From NCBI GenBank assembly GCA_013139395.1, contig WTAX01000122.1:1-9065 (forward strand): a DNA stretch of 9,065 bases, in the 5' to 3' direction. Below the pieces are notes generated by a model, which had not been told where the DNA came from, ran no database searches, and worked only from the letters and a program-made list of their open reading frames with translations. The translations under genes and the position numbers were made by a program. The stretch is from Gammaproteobacteria bacterium. GTDB lineage: Bacteria; Pseudomonadota; Gammaproteobacteria; GRL18. Shown in pieces: positions 1 through 7,247 of this stretch; within the stretch, counting starts at the first letter, position 1, and every line of letters starts with the position of its first letter.

Positions 1-162
1 GTAACTATTCAGCGTATTATTTACAAAAAGCCTGTGGTTGCTTATTTTTCTGACTTTGATTGTTTGAGCGCAGCGACATCTCGTAACAGAAAGTCAAAGT
101 TAGAAAAATAAGTGACCATGGGCTTAACAAGCGTTATTTAGAAATACACACTGAATAGTTAC
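1..162. repeat. MITE-like long inverted-repeat element / extended hairpin
   Basis: The ends are perfect 12-bp inverted repeats: gtaactattcag at 1-12 and ctgaatagttac at 151-162. Inside them, 28-61 is complementary to 92-125 over 34 bp. Six pairs are non-Watson-Crick, and all six become G-U wobbles if the plus strand is the RNA. A smaller apical stem (62-68 with 80-87) and a short stem (14-18 with 143-147) extend the fold. No ORF is present. The GTAA start recalls the termini of IS66-family elements, but this is only a resemblance. The left end coincides with the window edge, so the element may extend further left and no target duplication can be checked. It sits 54 bp beyond the mnmH stop codon and could also act as a transcription barrier. 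Confidence 0.75.
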
Positions 163-214
163 AAATTAAGTTTGTATCAAGTTGCTGAGATTTTACAATT
201 AATAGCTTAATTTG
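162..214. repeat. 9-bp inverted repeat between the element and mnmH
   Basis: The sequence caaattaag (162-170) is the exact reverse complement of cttaatttg (206-214), with 35 nt between them. It immediately follows the mnmH stop codon on the transcribed strand. The stem is AT-rich and has no T-tract directly after it, so it is a weak terminator candidate at best. It may be chance in AT-rich DNA. Confidence 0.25.
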
Positions 215-216
215 CC

Positions 217-1362
217 TTAATCCAGGTCAAGAATTTTCTTTTGATTTGCCAAAATCTGATGAGAGTTTCCGCGGAAAACAAATTGCTGTTGTTTATTTTC
301 TAATTGATATTCATACATTGGATCATAATATGACGTTAGTAAAGATTCTATCCATATTCGATGCAGATCAATGTTGCCGGAATTTTTTTGTTCTTGTAAA
401 GCATCCTGCATTTGCTGTTCAACTTTCTGATACCGTTCGCCGCCAAGACGTTTTTTGATCCGTGCTAAACTATCCAGTAAATAGCTGGAAAATTGCTTGA
501 ACGGTTCATCACTTTCTAAGGTATTATCATTACTCGCCTGCATATCTCTTTGCTTATAGTAGTTACGATAATACTTTTCTAAATCAATGACATAATCTTT
601 TAGGGTGATATTAATTCGATATTGTAAATCTTCTTCCAGCAATACCAGTGGGGATTCTTTCATTTTTTTCTGTAACGATAGTGGTAAGGAAAGACTACCG
701 ATGAGTCGACCTTCATCTTCAAGCCAGAACTGATTAATACCTCTGCTGCGATTTTTCATCAGCGCAATGGCTAAACTATTTTCAAAGTTAATTTGTGATG
801 GTTGTCCATCAGGAAAGCGGCCGAAGCTTGAACCCCTGTGATGAGCAAAACCTTCCAGATCAATAGCACCACTGAGTTCTTTTAACAGCCAGGTTTTCCC
901 TGTACCTGTTTTACCAGCCAATATTATAAATCGGGAATCAGCAATAGACTGTTCTAATTCATCGATTAAAACCCGTCTCATCGCCTTATATCCGCCATTC
1001 ACCAGAGGCAAATCAACCCCACTTTCTTTCAGCCATTGCTGTGTCGTTCTGGAACGTAAACCACCTCTAAAACAATATAAATAGCCATCAGGATGTTCCC
1101 TGGCAAATGCCTGCCATTGTGCAATACGTTGCTCTTTAATTTCACCACTAACCAGTTTATTGCCTAGTTTGATAGCAGCATCTTGCCCCTGCTGTTTATA
1201 GCGAAGACCAACATCATGGCGTTCCGAATCATTCATCAGGGGATGATTCACCGCGCAGGGAAATGCACCCTGAGCAAATTCAACCGGAGCACGCACATCC
1301 ATTAAAGGAATATCATGTAAAAATAATGAACGTATTAAATCTCTATCGATTGGGTTGGACAT
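217..1362 (-). CDS. mnmH: tRNA 2-selenouridine synthase MnmH (SelU/YbbB)
   Basis: The product replaces sulfur by selenium in 2-thiouridine at wobble position 34 of certain tRNAs, via a geranylated intermediate and using selenophosphate from SelD. It is a cytoplasmic enzyme of 381 residues, close to the usual family length (E. coli 364). The N-terminal rhodanese domain carries Cys97 in YCFRGGLRS, matching the essential Cys97 of the E. coli enzyme. A P-loop (AGKTGTGKT, 149-157) follows, then the family motif DLEGFAHHRGSSFG at about 168-181. The ATG start gives a complete rhodanese domain; the ribosome binding site is weak (CAGG about 13 nt upstream). It lies 19 bp downstream of the SelD fusion gene, so the two are probably cotranscribed and translationally linked. 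No frameshift or missing key residue is seen. Confidence 0.96.
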   Translation of the reverse strand: MSNPIDRDLIRSLFLHDIPLMDVRAPVEFAQGAFPCAVNHPLMNDSERHDVGLRYKQQGQDAAIKLGNKLVSGEIKEQRIAQWQAFAREHPDGYLYCFRGGLRSRTTQQWLKESGVDLPLVNGGYKAMRRVLIDELEQSIADSRFIILAGKTGTGKTWLLKELSGAIDLEGFAHHRGSSFGRFPDGQPSQINFENSLAIALMKNRSRGINQFWLEDEGRLIGSLSLPLSLQKKMKESPLVLLEEDLQYRINITLKDYVIDLEKYYRNYYKQRDMQASNDNTLESDEPFKQFSSYLLDSLARIKKRLGGERYQKVEQQMQDALQEQKNSGNIDLHRIWIESLLTSYYDPMYEYQLENKQQQFVFRGNSHQILANQKKILDLD

Positions 1363-1381
1363 AAGTCAATTTAGCCTGTAG

Positions 1382-3709
1382 TTAATCTGAGAGTTTAACG
1401 AAATAGTCAGAAGCATCACTGTCAATAATATGACCGATAATGACAGCATCCGGATAACCGGCCAGATGTAATTGCTGAAGACATTCCTCAGCCCTGCTAG
1501 CTGAAATACCAGCTAATAAACCGCCTGCAGTTTGCGGATCAAATAATAACGGATAGTTTTGATGATCTGAAAATGGCCCTATATTAGAAATAATGCGTTT
1601 CAAATGAATATTCTCTTCCTGAAGGGAACTAAAAATACCCTGTTTTATCATCTCATGAGCCCCTGTTAAGATGGGTAAGGAAGATAAATCAATCCGGGCA
1701 TAAACATTAGATGCCTTAAGCATCTCAAATGCATGACCCAGGAGACCAAAGCCAGTAATATCAGTACATGCCTGAGTAGCAAATTTTTTGAAAATATGAG
1801 CAGCTGATTGATTAGAATTGAGCATATTGTCAGTGGCTTCTTCTATCCATCGGCCTTTTGCCTGATGACGCATATTGGCAGCCAATAAAATACCAGTGCC
1901 CAATGGTTTGGTTAAAATCAACACATCACCGGCCAGCAAACCTGACTTGGTCATCATTGATTCTTTAGAGACAAAGCCATTAACACTTAGACCAAAGGCC
2001 ATATCAGAGCCTTCACCCGTATGCCCGCCCACCAGACTCATATCATTTTCTTTAAGTACTTCCAGTGCGCCAGACATAATAAGAAACAATTCTTCTTCTA
2101 ATATTTCTGCTAATGAATAAGGTAGTGTCACCAGAGCCAGTGCTGAGTGAGGTTCTGCACCCATGGCAAATAAATCACCCAGTGCATGATTGGCTGCAAT
2201 TTTACCTAACAGGTAGGGATCATTAATAAAGGATTTAAAATAATCCAGTGATTGTACTAACAATTGTCCTTGCGGCACTTCAATAACAGCAGCATCATCA
2301 GCCTGATCCAGACCAAGAATCACTCCTCTGGCTTCACTATTTATTTGATAAATAGTACTTAAGCGTTCAAGCACACGGCTCAGGACAGTGCTCCCCACCT
2401 TGGCACCACAGCCACCACAACGCATGGGAATTTCTTGTAAATGCTTAAGTGCAGCTTCATCAACCATATGTTGATCGATATTGATATCATTCATTTGCTG
2501 CATGGCCGGCAGATCACTAAACAGCTTCATGAAATTAACATCGATCCAGTTTTTATATTGCCACACCCACTTACCAGAGAATGCCAGCAGACCTCTGGAA
2601 GCGACAGCTGTTTTATCGGCACAATTAAGTAAACTCAAAAATCTTTTTTGCGGTTTATAAGCTTTAAGTTTTCGTCCACAGGCAAAGCGTTTTAAGTTAG
2701 TAAATAAGGGAGGTCCCTGTCTCACTGCATAGACTCCAGACTTAGGACGTGGATGATTTACCATCGATGCAATATCACCTGCAGCAAAAATATTATCATG
2801 AGAAACAGATTGAAGGTAATCATTAACCTCAATAAAGCCACGCTTATCCACCGCTAAACCAGCTTCTTCTGGCCAACTGACAGAGCTTGCGCTGGTACAC
2901 CAGACAACGGCATCTGCCTGCAGTAAATAGCCATTTTCACATAATATATTACGAGTGCCCTTATTGACTGCTAAAGAGTCTTTATGTAAAGAGTCGACTA
3001 AAGAAATTTGTTTTATAGTCGAATCTAAATGATAGCTGATACCCCGTTGCTTAAAAATTGTTAAAATTTTATTTCGTACCGACTTATTATGAGAAGGTAA
3101 TAAGGTCTGAGCAGCACTTAAAAGGACATAGTGAACCACCTTATCGCCTTTTCCATAACGCTTTAATTCAAGCTGAACACGATGCTGAATAGATAACACC
3201 AGCTCAACACCACTGGCACCACCGCCAACCACTGCAATGGTGGTGTAATTATCATCGGTTATTACACGGTGAATAATCATTTCGAGCTGAGTAATAAACG
3301 TGCTGACCGGTTTAACCGGGATGGCCAGCTCTCGAACACCCGGAATATTAAAATCGTCCGGGGTTGAGCCTATATTAATCGATAAAAGATCGTATCTAAT
3401 GGGTGGGCGCTGATCAGAATAAACCAGTTGTTGTTGTGCATCAATGCCCGTCACTCTGGTATGGTATAGGCGGCCATTGGCAAATTCAGTCAGGGGACGC
3501 AAATCCAGATGAATATCATCATAAGAATATTCGCCTGCAATAAAACCGGGCAACATGCCCGAATACGGCGTATGAATGTCACTCGCTAATAAAGTAATTC
3601 TAAGCCCTGGCAGCGGATTCATAGCAAACATTTTAATCAGACCGACATGACTATGCCCGCCGCCAATCAAGACCAGCTCTTTAACAGCAACATCAGGGAT
3701 CTTATTCAC
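1382..3709 (-). CDS. selD: NDH-2-like FAD oxidoreductase fused to selenide, water dikinase (SelD)
   Basis: This 775-residue protein has two parts. Residues 1 to about 420 resemble FAD-dependent pyridine nucleotide-disulfide oxidoreductases of the NDH-2 type: a first Rossmann motif IGGGHSHVG (15-23), a second VGGGASGVE (161-169) and the FAD-binding FAAGD at 308-312. Residues from about 429 form a full-length SelD, which makes selenophosphate from selenide and ATP. Its catalytic pair is Cys434 and Lys437 in RCGGCGAK; Cys434 is encoded by TGT, so this is not a selenocysteine form. LDQADDAAV, VGGHTGEG (His563), DITGFGLLGH and DPQTAGG (from Asp724) are the nucleotide and metal-binding motifs. The start is GTG, with AGG eight bases upstream; the next ATG would cut into the first Rossmann fold. 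This fusion is a known architecture (N-terminal part TIGR03169-like). The electron donor and substrate of the flavoprotein half are not established; selenium reduction is an inference. Confidence 0.95.
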   Translation of the reverse strand: MNKIPDVAVKELVLIGGGHSHVGLIKMFAMNPLPGLRITLLASDIHTPYSGMLPGFIAGEYSYDDIHLDLRPLTEFANGRLYHTRVTGIDAQQQLVYSDQRPPIRYDLLSINIGSTPDDFNIPGVRELAIPVKPVSTFITQLEMIIHRVITDDNYTTIAVVGGGASGVELVLSIQHRVQLELKRYGKGDKVVHYVLLSAAQTLLPSHNKSVRNKILTIFKQRGISYHLDSTIKQISLVDSLHKDSLAVNKGTRNILCENGYLLQADAVVWCTSASSVSWPEEAGLAVDKRGFIEVNDYLQSVSHDNIFAAGDIASMVNHPRPKSGVYAVRQGPPLFTNLKRFACGRKLKAYKPQKRFLSLLNCADKTAVASRGLLAFSGKWVWQYKNWIDVNFMKLFSDLPAMQQMNDINIDQHMVDEAALKHLQEIPMRCGGCGAKVGSTVLSRVLERLSTIYQINSEARGVILGLDQADDAAVIEVPQGQLLVQSLDYFKSFINDPYLLGKIAANHALGDLFAMGAEPHSALALVTLPYSLAEILEEELFLIMSGALEVLKENDMSLVGGHTGEGSDMAFGLSVNGFVSKESMMTKSGLLAGDVLILTKPLGTGILLAANMRHQAKGRWIEEATDNMLNSNQSAAHIFKKFATQACTDITGFGLLGHAFEMLKASNVYARIDLSSLPILTGAHEMIKQGIFSSLQEENIHLKRIISNIGPFSDHQNYPLLFDPQTAGGLLAGISASRAEECLQQLHLAGYPDAVIIGHIIDSDASDYFVKLSD

Positions 3710-3735
3710 TAAGAGAACCTATTTAAAAATACAAT

Positions 3736-3766
3736 TAAATGGTGTTCACCCATAAATTACCATTTA
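3736..3766 (-). promoter_or_regulatory. hairpin in the selD 5' leader
   Basis: An 8-bp perfect inverted repeat, taaatggt (3736-3743) with accattta (3759-3766), encloses a 15-nt loop. It lies 27 bp upstream of the GTG start, within the predicted leader of the selD-mnmH transcript. The inner block ggtgttcacc (3741-3750) is itself an inverted repeat. It could be an RNA hairpin or a protein-binding site. It does not match a riboswitch that I recognise. Confidence 0.3.
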
Positions 3767-3831
3767 TTGGCAGTTAAATTTGTCTTATTTGGATGCACAC
3801 TCAATAGAAGCTCAGACACGAAAACGTTGAA

Positions 3832-3860
3832 ATTCTAACAAAGAAGTGTATTTTTTACCA
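3832..3860 (-). promoter_or_regulatory. candidate promoter for selD-mnmH
   Basis: On the minus strand an extended -10 element, TGTTAGAAT (3832-3840), is preceded at 17-bp spacing by TGGTAA (3855-3860), a 3-of-6 match to the -35 consensus. Transcription would start near 3825, giving a leader of about 115 nt. The position between the terminator at 3948-3972 and the GTG start fits a promoter. AT-rich DNA gives such matches easily, so this is tentative. Confidence 0.35.
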
Positions 3861-3947
3861 GATAATCAAAATCACAACAGCTGAAATCACAAGTAGTTGA
3901 GTTAAAGCAGAGGGTTATAATAGCTTAGTTGAATTTACAGAAATAAA

Positions 3948-3972
3948 AAAAGCCCATTAGAAATGGGCTTTT
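3948..3972 (-). terminator. Rho-independent terminator (minus strand, possibly bidirectional)
   Basis: An 11-bp perfect stem (3948-3958 with 3962-3972; core gcccatt/aatgggc) closes a 3-nt loop. On the minus strand the stem runs into TTTTTTTATTT, a classic terminator. On the plus strand only four T's follow before GG, so it is weaker that way. It separates the selenium unit from the GTPase/M16 operon and lies 500 bp beyond the GTPase stop codon, just after the 8-codon ORF at 4013-4039. Confidence 0.85.
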
Positions 3973-4012
3973 GGTATTAAACTTAAAGATAACAAATAAT
4001 TACCATTAATTT

Positions 4013-4039
4013 TTATTTAATCAGAGCATCTTTTGCCAT
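4013..4039 (-). CDS. possible micro-ORF, 8 residues (MAKDALIK)
   Basis: ATG at 4037-4039 is preceded by AGGA (4045-4048) at a 5-nt spacing, the clearest ribosome binding site in this gap, and the frame reads eight codons to TAA. The strong terminator begins 40 nt after the stop codon. It could be a translated micropeptide, a leader peptide, or the surviving 5' end of a lost gene. Nothing in the peptide gives a function, and an ORF this short can be chance. Confidence 0.25.
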   Translation of the reverse strand: MAKDALIK

Positions 4040-4169
4040 TAAATTCCTATTTCAAGCTGTGCTTTTATTCTGTTATATATTAAATACAAATTAAATAATA
4101 ACTTTCATTAAAGAGATATTAATTAAATTTAAGTTTAGCTCCCCTTTCCCCTTAGTAGAGTCTTATATC

Positions 4170-4217
4170 ACTCAAGTCATATATTAGCTTTTTAAGCTTT
4201 TTATAATATACTTGAGT
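4170..4217. repeat. imperfect inverted repeat, 14 bp of stem
   Basis: The sequence actcaagt (4170-4177) pairs with acttgagt (4210-4217). After a 3-nt bulge, atatta (4181-4186) pairs with taatat (4204-4209), leaving a 17-nt loop that contains AAGCTT. A T-rich stretch follows on the plus strand (tgttttgtctgtttt), but no plus-strand gene precedes it. It may be a folded part of a minus-strand transcript or a remnant of a mobile repeat. Confidence 0.45.
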
Positions 4218-4472
4218 TGTTTTGTCTGTTTTCTATGGTTTATATAAGAACATAGTACAAAACATAATGATATAATGGTTAACCCTAAACTTTACTCTGT
4301 TTTCTAAATATATCTTTTAATTATCAGTATATTAGAAATATTTAATTTACTTTTTTTAATTAAAATATTTTGTGACAAACTGTTAAATACTAAATGAAAC
4401 TATATTTTATGAAAGATAATTAATATATTTATAGATAACTTTATTTTTTTTCAACTTTTATTTTCCCTGGCT

Positions 4473-5543
4473 TTAGTTTGAATAAATACAAGCCAATAAT
4501 TGTTCTTCTACCAGATTCCAGTCATGATAATCAGGTTCAATAATTTCAATGCGACTATCAGCACTCTGTGATAATTTTTCTTTAGTAAAATCCTGTTCTG
4601 AACGATTAAATAATAACCAGTTGTTATTAGTATGAAAAATGCCTTTTACTCTTGAAAAGCTATCATTTTTGACAAAATTTTCTAATTTATCCTCATCAAA
4701 GATGATGCTATGACTAAAGATCCATCCACAGCCATAATAGCCCTGACCATTATTTTCAAATTTTTGCCATGAATAATCGTCATCCGCTGATATTTCTTGC
4801 TGTATCTCTTCTATCTGTTCAATTTCAGTTCTTTTCTTATCAACATGAGTCTTATGAACATGAGTCTGATGGGAATGAGAATGAGAATGAGCATCAGGAA
4901 AGGTCACACAGCGTTGAATATTACGTTCTATATCCAGTAATTCAGCTGAAAACTCACCAAATTCTATACTATTAACATGATCTTTGGGGATATCATAGGA
5001 TTGGAAAAATTGATAAAAGTGCTTAAGCTCTTCTTCTGTAGCCTGATCAGACTTACTGGCCAAAACAATATCAGCAATATTGAGCTGATCAATAAAGGTT
5101 TCATTATCCAGATATTTTGCTTGAGTTAATTTATGTGCTTCAACCAGACAAATAGTTGCTTTTAAATCCAATACCGATTGATAAAATTCACCGGTTAACA
5201 CATCTAATACTTTTTTAGGATGGCCTACCCCTGTAGGCTCTATTAGAATTCTATCTGGAGCAGCTTTTTTTATTAATAAGTTAAGTGCTATTTGTAATGG
5301 TAAACCCGCAGCACAACAAAGACAGCCTCCAGGCACTTCTTTGATAAAGACACCATCGTTTAACTGTTCTTTTTCAAGCATGGCACCATCAATACCGACA
5401 TCACCAAATTCATTCACCAGTACTGCCCAGCGACTGTTTTCAGGGCGAGTGCGCAGAAGGTTCAAAATTGCAGTCGTTTTTCCACTACCTAAAAATCCGG
5501 TGATTAAATTAGTAGGAATAGCCTGAATTTTTGTCGTCATCAT
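4473..5543 (-). CDS. COG0523 (CobW/YeiR-like) zinc-associated GTPase
   Basis: This 356-residue G3E-family GTPase is a putative cytoplasmic metallochaperone that couples GTP hydrolysis to metal delivery. It shows Walker A GFLGSGKT (16-23), the metal-binding CLCC motif (Cys74, Cys76, Cys77), IEPTGVGHP at 101-109 and a C-terminal CobW_C domain containing YGCGWIFSH and FSRVKGIF. Between the domains, seven His residues alternate at 219-233, typical of zinc-handling members. The overall pattern is close to E. coli YeiR, including the C-terminal RIEIIEP and DW elements. The guanine-specificity motif NKxD reads SKSD (Ser163-Asp166), an Asn-to-Ser change. Start ATGATG at 5538-5543 follows CAGG at about 7 nt. 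It follows the two M16 genes, 77 bp after the lipoprotein stop, with no terminator seen between. The client protein is unknown. Confidence 0.92.
   Translation of the reverse strand: MMTTKIQAIPTNLITGFLGSGKTTAILNLLRTRPENSRWAVLVNEFGDVGIDGAMLEKEQLNDGVFIKEVPGGCLCCAAGLPLQIALNLLIKKAAPDRILIEPTGVGHPKKVLDVLTGEFYQSVLDLKATICLVEAHKLTQAKYLDNETFIDQLNIADIVLASKSDQATEEELKHFYQFFQSYDIPKDHVNSIEFGEFSAELLDIERNIQRCVTFPDAHSHSHSHQTHVHKTHVDKKRTEIEQIEEIQQEISADDDYSWQKFENNGQGYYGCGWIFSHSIIFDEDKLENFVKNDSFSRVKGIFHTNNNWLLFNRSEQDFTKEKLSQSADSRIEIIEPDYHDWNLVEEQLLACIYSN
4842..4891. repeat. short tandem repeats encoding the His-rich loop
   Basis: Within the GTPase gene, two adjacent 15-bp units (4842-4856 and 4857-4871) differ at one base, and three gaatga hexamers follow at 4873-4890. 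On the coding strand they give the alternating His residues. Local slippage or duplication is the likely way this metal-binding stretch grew. Confidence 0.7.
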
Positions 5544-5548
5544 TACTT

Positions 5549-5593
5549 TGCCTGTGGTTACTATGCCAATGGTTACTGTGCCTATGATTTGCT
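5549..5593. repeat. three degenerate 15-bp direct repeats upstream of the GTPase
   Basis: Units tgcctgtggttacta (5549-5563), tgccaatggttactg (5564-5578) and tgcctatgatttgct (5579-5593) lie end to end just upstream of the GTPase ATG. The first two share ggttact plus the flanking tgcc. On the transcribed strand the last copy contains the ribosome binding site region (CAGGCA). They may be a regulatory site or slippage products. They do not look like a Zur operator to me. Confidence 0.5.
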
Positions 5594-5620
5594 AGAAAAA
5601 ATGTGTAGGTTATGAGATTA

Positions 5621-7210
5621 TTAATGTAAAGGCAAATGGTGTATTGTAAAGTGATAGTCTTTCAGCTTTTCCTGAATAGTTTTATCAACCATACTTAATT
5701 CACCAACAGCAATAAAATTATGCTGTCCACAGAGATATTTATTAGCAGCCATAAATAATTGCTGAGCATTAATCTGTTGAATATCTTTTGCTAACTGATA
5801 CAGATAATCATTGTTTAAGTCATTTTCCAATTGATAAATTTTATTACTCACCAACTGTTGATTGCTTTGTAATTTAAACAGTATTTGACCACTTAATTGC
5901 TGTTTAATCTGAGCCAGCTCATATTGATTAACTTCATTGCTGCATAAGTGTTCAATATGATTATTAATGCCGTTGATCATCTTAATGAGTTTATCCGGTG
6001 CCACTGAGGTTTGAATAAAAAAGGGACTCTGATAGCGGCCGGACAATTGTCGCGCAGATATAAAATAAGCAAGCCCCTGCTTTTCACGAAGATCAGTAAA
6101 CAGGCGTGAACCAGGCCCGCCACCCAGTAATGCAGCAAGAATATTCAAACTTAGCCAGTCAGATGAATGTCTGGGTACTGTCACTACGCCATACAATAAA
6201 TCAATCTGCTGCGCACCCTCTCTTTCTATAAAATCAAACTGTAACGGCTTACTTTTGGCAAATGAGGGAATGTTTGATACGGGGGTATGTGCCTTATCAC
6301 TGAATTGAACTGGATTGAATTGATCTTCTGAGCCATCAGTCCAGTCAGAAAAATATTCAAAGACTTTATTCTGTAGTAATGCGGCATCAAAATTACCGGA
6401 GATAATTAAGCGGGTTTGCATTGGTCTAAAAAATTTTTTATAAAAATCCAGGAGCTCAGTTTTAGTTAAATTTTTTATTTCATTACTATTAGTTTGCTGT
6501 TGATGGTAAATATGAGCTTCAGGATAATTATTCTGAGAAAAAAGTAGTTTTGCTAAATAAGAGCCTGAAGAATATGCTAGTTTATTCTCAATTAATTGCT
6601 GCTCAGTTATTTTTTTATAAGAATTTTTATCGGGATCAATATAAGCCAATTGCTGCGCTAATAAACTCAATGCCAGCTCAAGATCCTGGGGTAATAAATT
6701 AACAGAAATCACCGAATAGTGTGAAGTTTGCCAATATCTTATCGGCTCTCCTAATAAAGAAACAGTTTGTTGGAAATCAAGTTTAGTATACTTCTGTGTT
6801 CCCTGTTTCAGCAGCTTTAAAACTAATGGCGACAGTAACTCATCTTTCACACTCAGCTGATCTTTACCCGCATTAACAATGGCCGTGATATTAATACTGG
6901 GTGAATTATCACGTGATAAAACATCAACAATTAAGCCGTTTTTTAATGTGAATTGCGCAAAAGCAGTGTCTAATAATTTCAGTTCATTAAAATAATGCTG
7001 CTCAGTCTTTTTTATGTCTGATTGCTTGTCAATGAGTCGCATTACATTTTCGGGTGGATATTGCCTGTCACTCTGCTGCTTAAGATAGAGCGTCTTATCA
7101 ACCAATAGAGTAGACTCAGATAGTGTATTTTTATTACAGGCAAAAAGAACCAGACATCCCAAAAAAAGAAAATAACGGCCCTGTCTAATAATAAAAAATT
7201 CAAAATTCAT
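5621..7210 (-). CDS. M16 peptidase-like lipoprotein, non-catalytic subunit
   Basis: The protein has 529 residues. A short hydrophobic N-terminus ends in a lipobox-like LFAC with Cys25 followed by Asn26, which predicts an outer-membrane lipoprotein facing the periplasm. The two-domain M16 fold follows. In the first domain the zinc motif HxxEH is absent: the aligned position reads PLVLK (128-132), just before QGT. The second domain keeps GGGPGSRLF (363-371) and LREKQGLAY (374-382), with the Arg375/Tyr382 pair that in M16B heterodimers sits in the non-catalytic partner and contacts substrate. The ATG has TAGG at 7 nt, a good ribosome binding site. It lies 57 bp after the gene for the catalytic homologue, so a heterodimer is expected. 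It should not cleave alone. Substrates cannot be told from sequence. Confidence 0.9.
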   Translation of the reverse strand: MNFEFFIIRQGRYFLFLGCLVLFACNKNTLSESTLLVDKTLYLKQQSDRQYPPENVMRLIDKQSDIKKTEQHYFNELKLLDTAFAQFTLKNGLIVDVLSRDNSPSINITAIVNAGKDQLSVKDELLSPLVLKLLKQGTQKYTKLDFQQTVSLLGEPIRYWQTSHYSVISVNLLPQDLELALSLLAQQLAYIDPDKNSYKKITEQQLIENKLAYSSGSYLAKLLFSQNNYPEAHIYHQQQTNSNEIKNLTKTELLDFYKKFFRPMQTRLIISGNFDAALLQNKVFEYFSDWTDGSEDQFNPVQFSDKAHTPVSNIPSFAKSKPLQFDFIEREGAQQIDLLYGVVTVPRHSSDWLSLNILAALLGGGPGSRLFTDLREKQGLAYFISARQLSGRYQSPFFIQTSVAPDKLIKMINGINNHIEHLCSNEVNQYELAQIKQQLSGQILFKLQSNQQLVSNKIYQLENDLNNDYLYQLAKDIQQINAQQLFMAANKYLCGQHNFIAVGELSMVDKTIQEKLKDYHFTIHHLPLH

Positions 7211-7247
7211 ATATCAACCTATATCGGCATCACTATTTTAAAAAAAA

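Larger units (their letters stand above)
3973..4472. other. AT-rich intergenic region without a sizeable gene
   Basis: These 500 bp between the terminator and the GTPase stop codon hold no ORF of recognisable coding character. What is visible is the 8-codon ORF with a ribosome binding site at 4013-4039, a short C-rich patch at 4140-4152 (AAGGGGAAAGGGG on the minus strand) and the imperfect hairpin at 4170-4217. It could be the 3' untranslated region of the GTPase operon, a separate small RNA locus, or decayed sequence. I recognise no tRNA or known RNA family. Confidence 0.6.

Noticed and set aside
246..458. Plus-strand ORF of 70 codons within mnmH
   Set aside because: It lies entirely inside the well-supported mnmH gene on the opposite strand and shows no recognisable domain.
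2399..2425. Selenocysteine codon in SelD
   Set aside because: The catalytic position was checked for an in-frame TGA. It reads TGT (Cys434), so the protein is the Cys form.
1875..2632. Plus-strand ORFs of 81 and 63 codons within the selD fusion
   Set aside because: They are antisense to the conserved SelD domain, have no plausible product and are explained as shadow frames.
3897..3921. Plus-strand promoter TTGAGT ... TATAAT
   Set aside because: The spacer is only 13 bp, and a transcript from it would run into the 3948-3972 hairpin within a few dozen bases with no gene.
4769..5526. Plus-strand ORFs of 68 and 61 codons within the GTPase gene
   Set aside because: They are antisense to conserved GTPase motifs. 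The charged repeat in the first is the complement of the His-rich loop.
5671..5682. Third copy of the element end (ctgaatagtt)
   Set aside because: The match is limited to about 10 bases inside a conserved coding region and does not extend, so it is best taken as chance.
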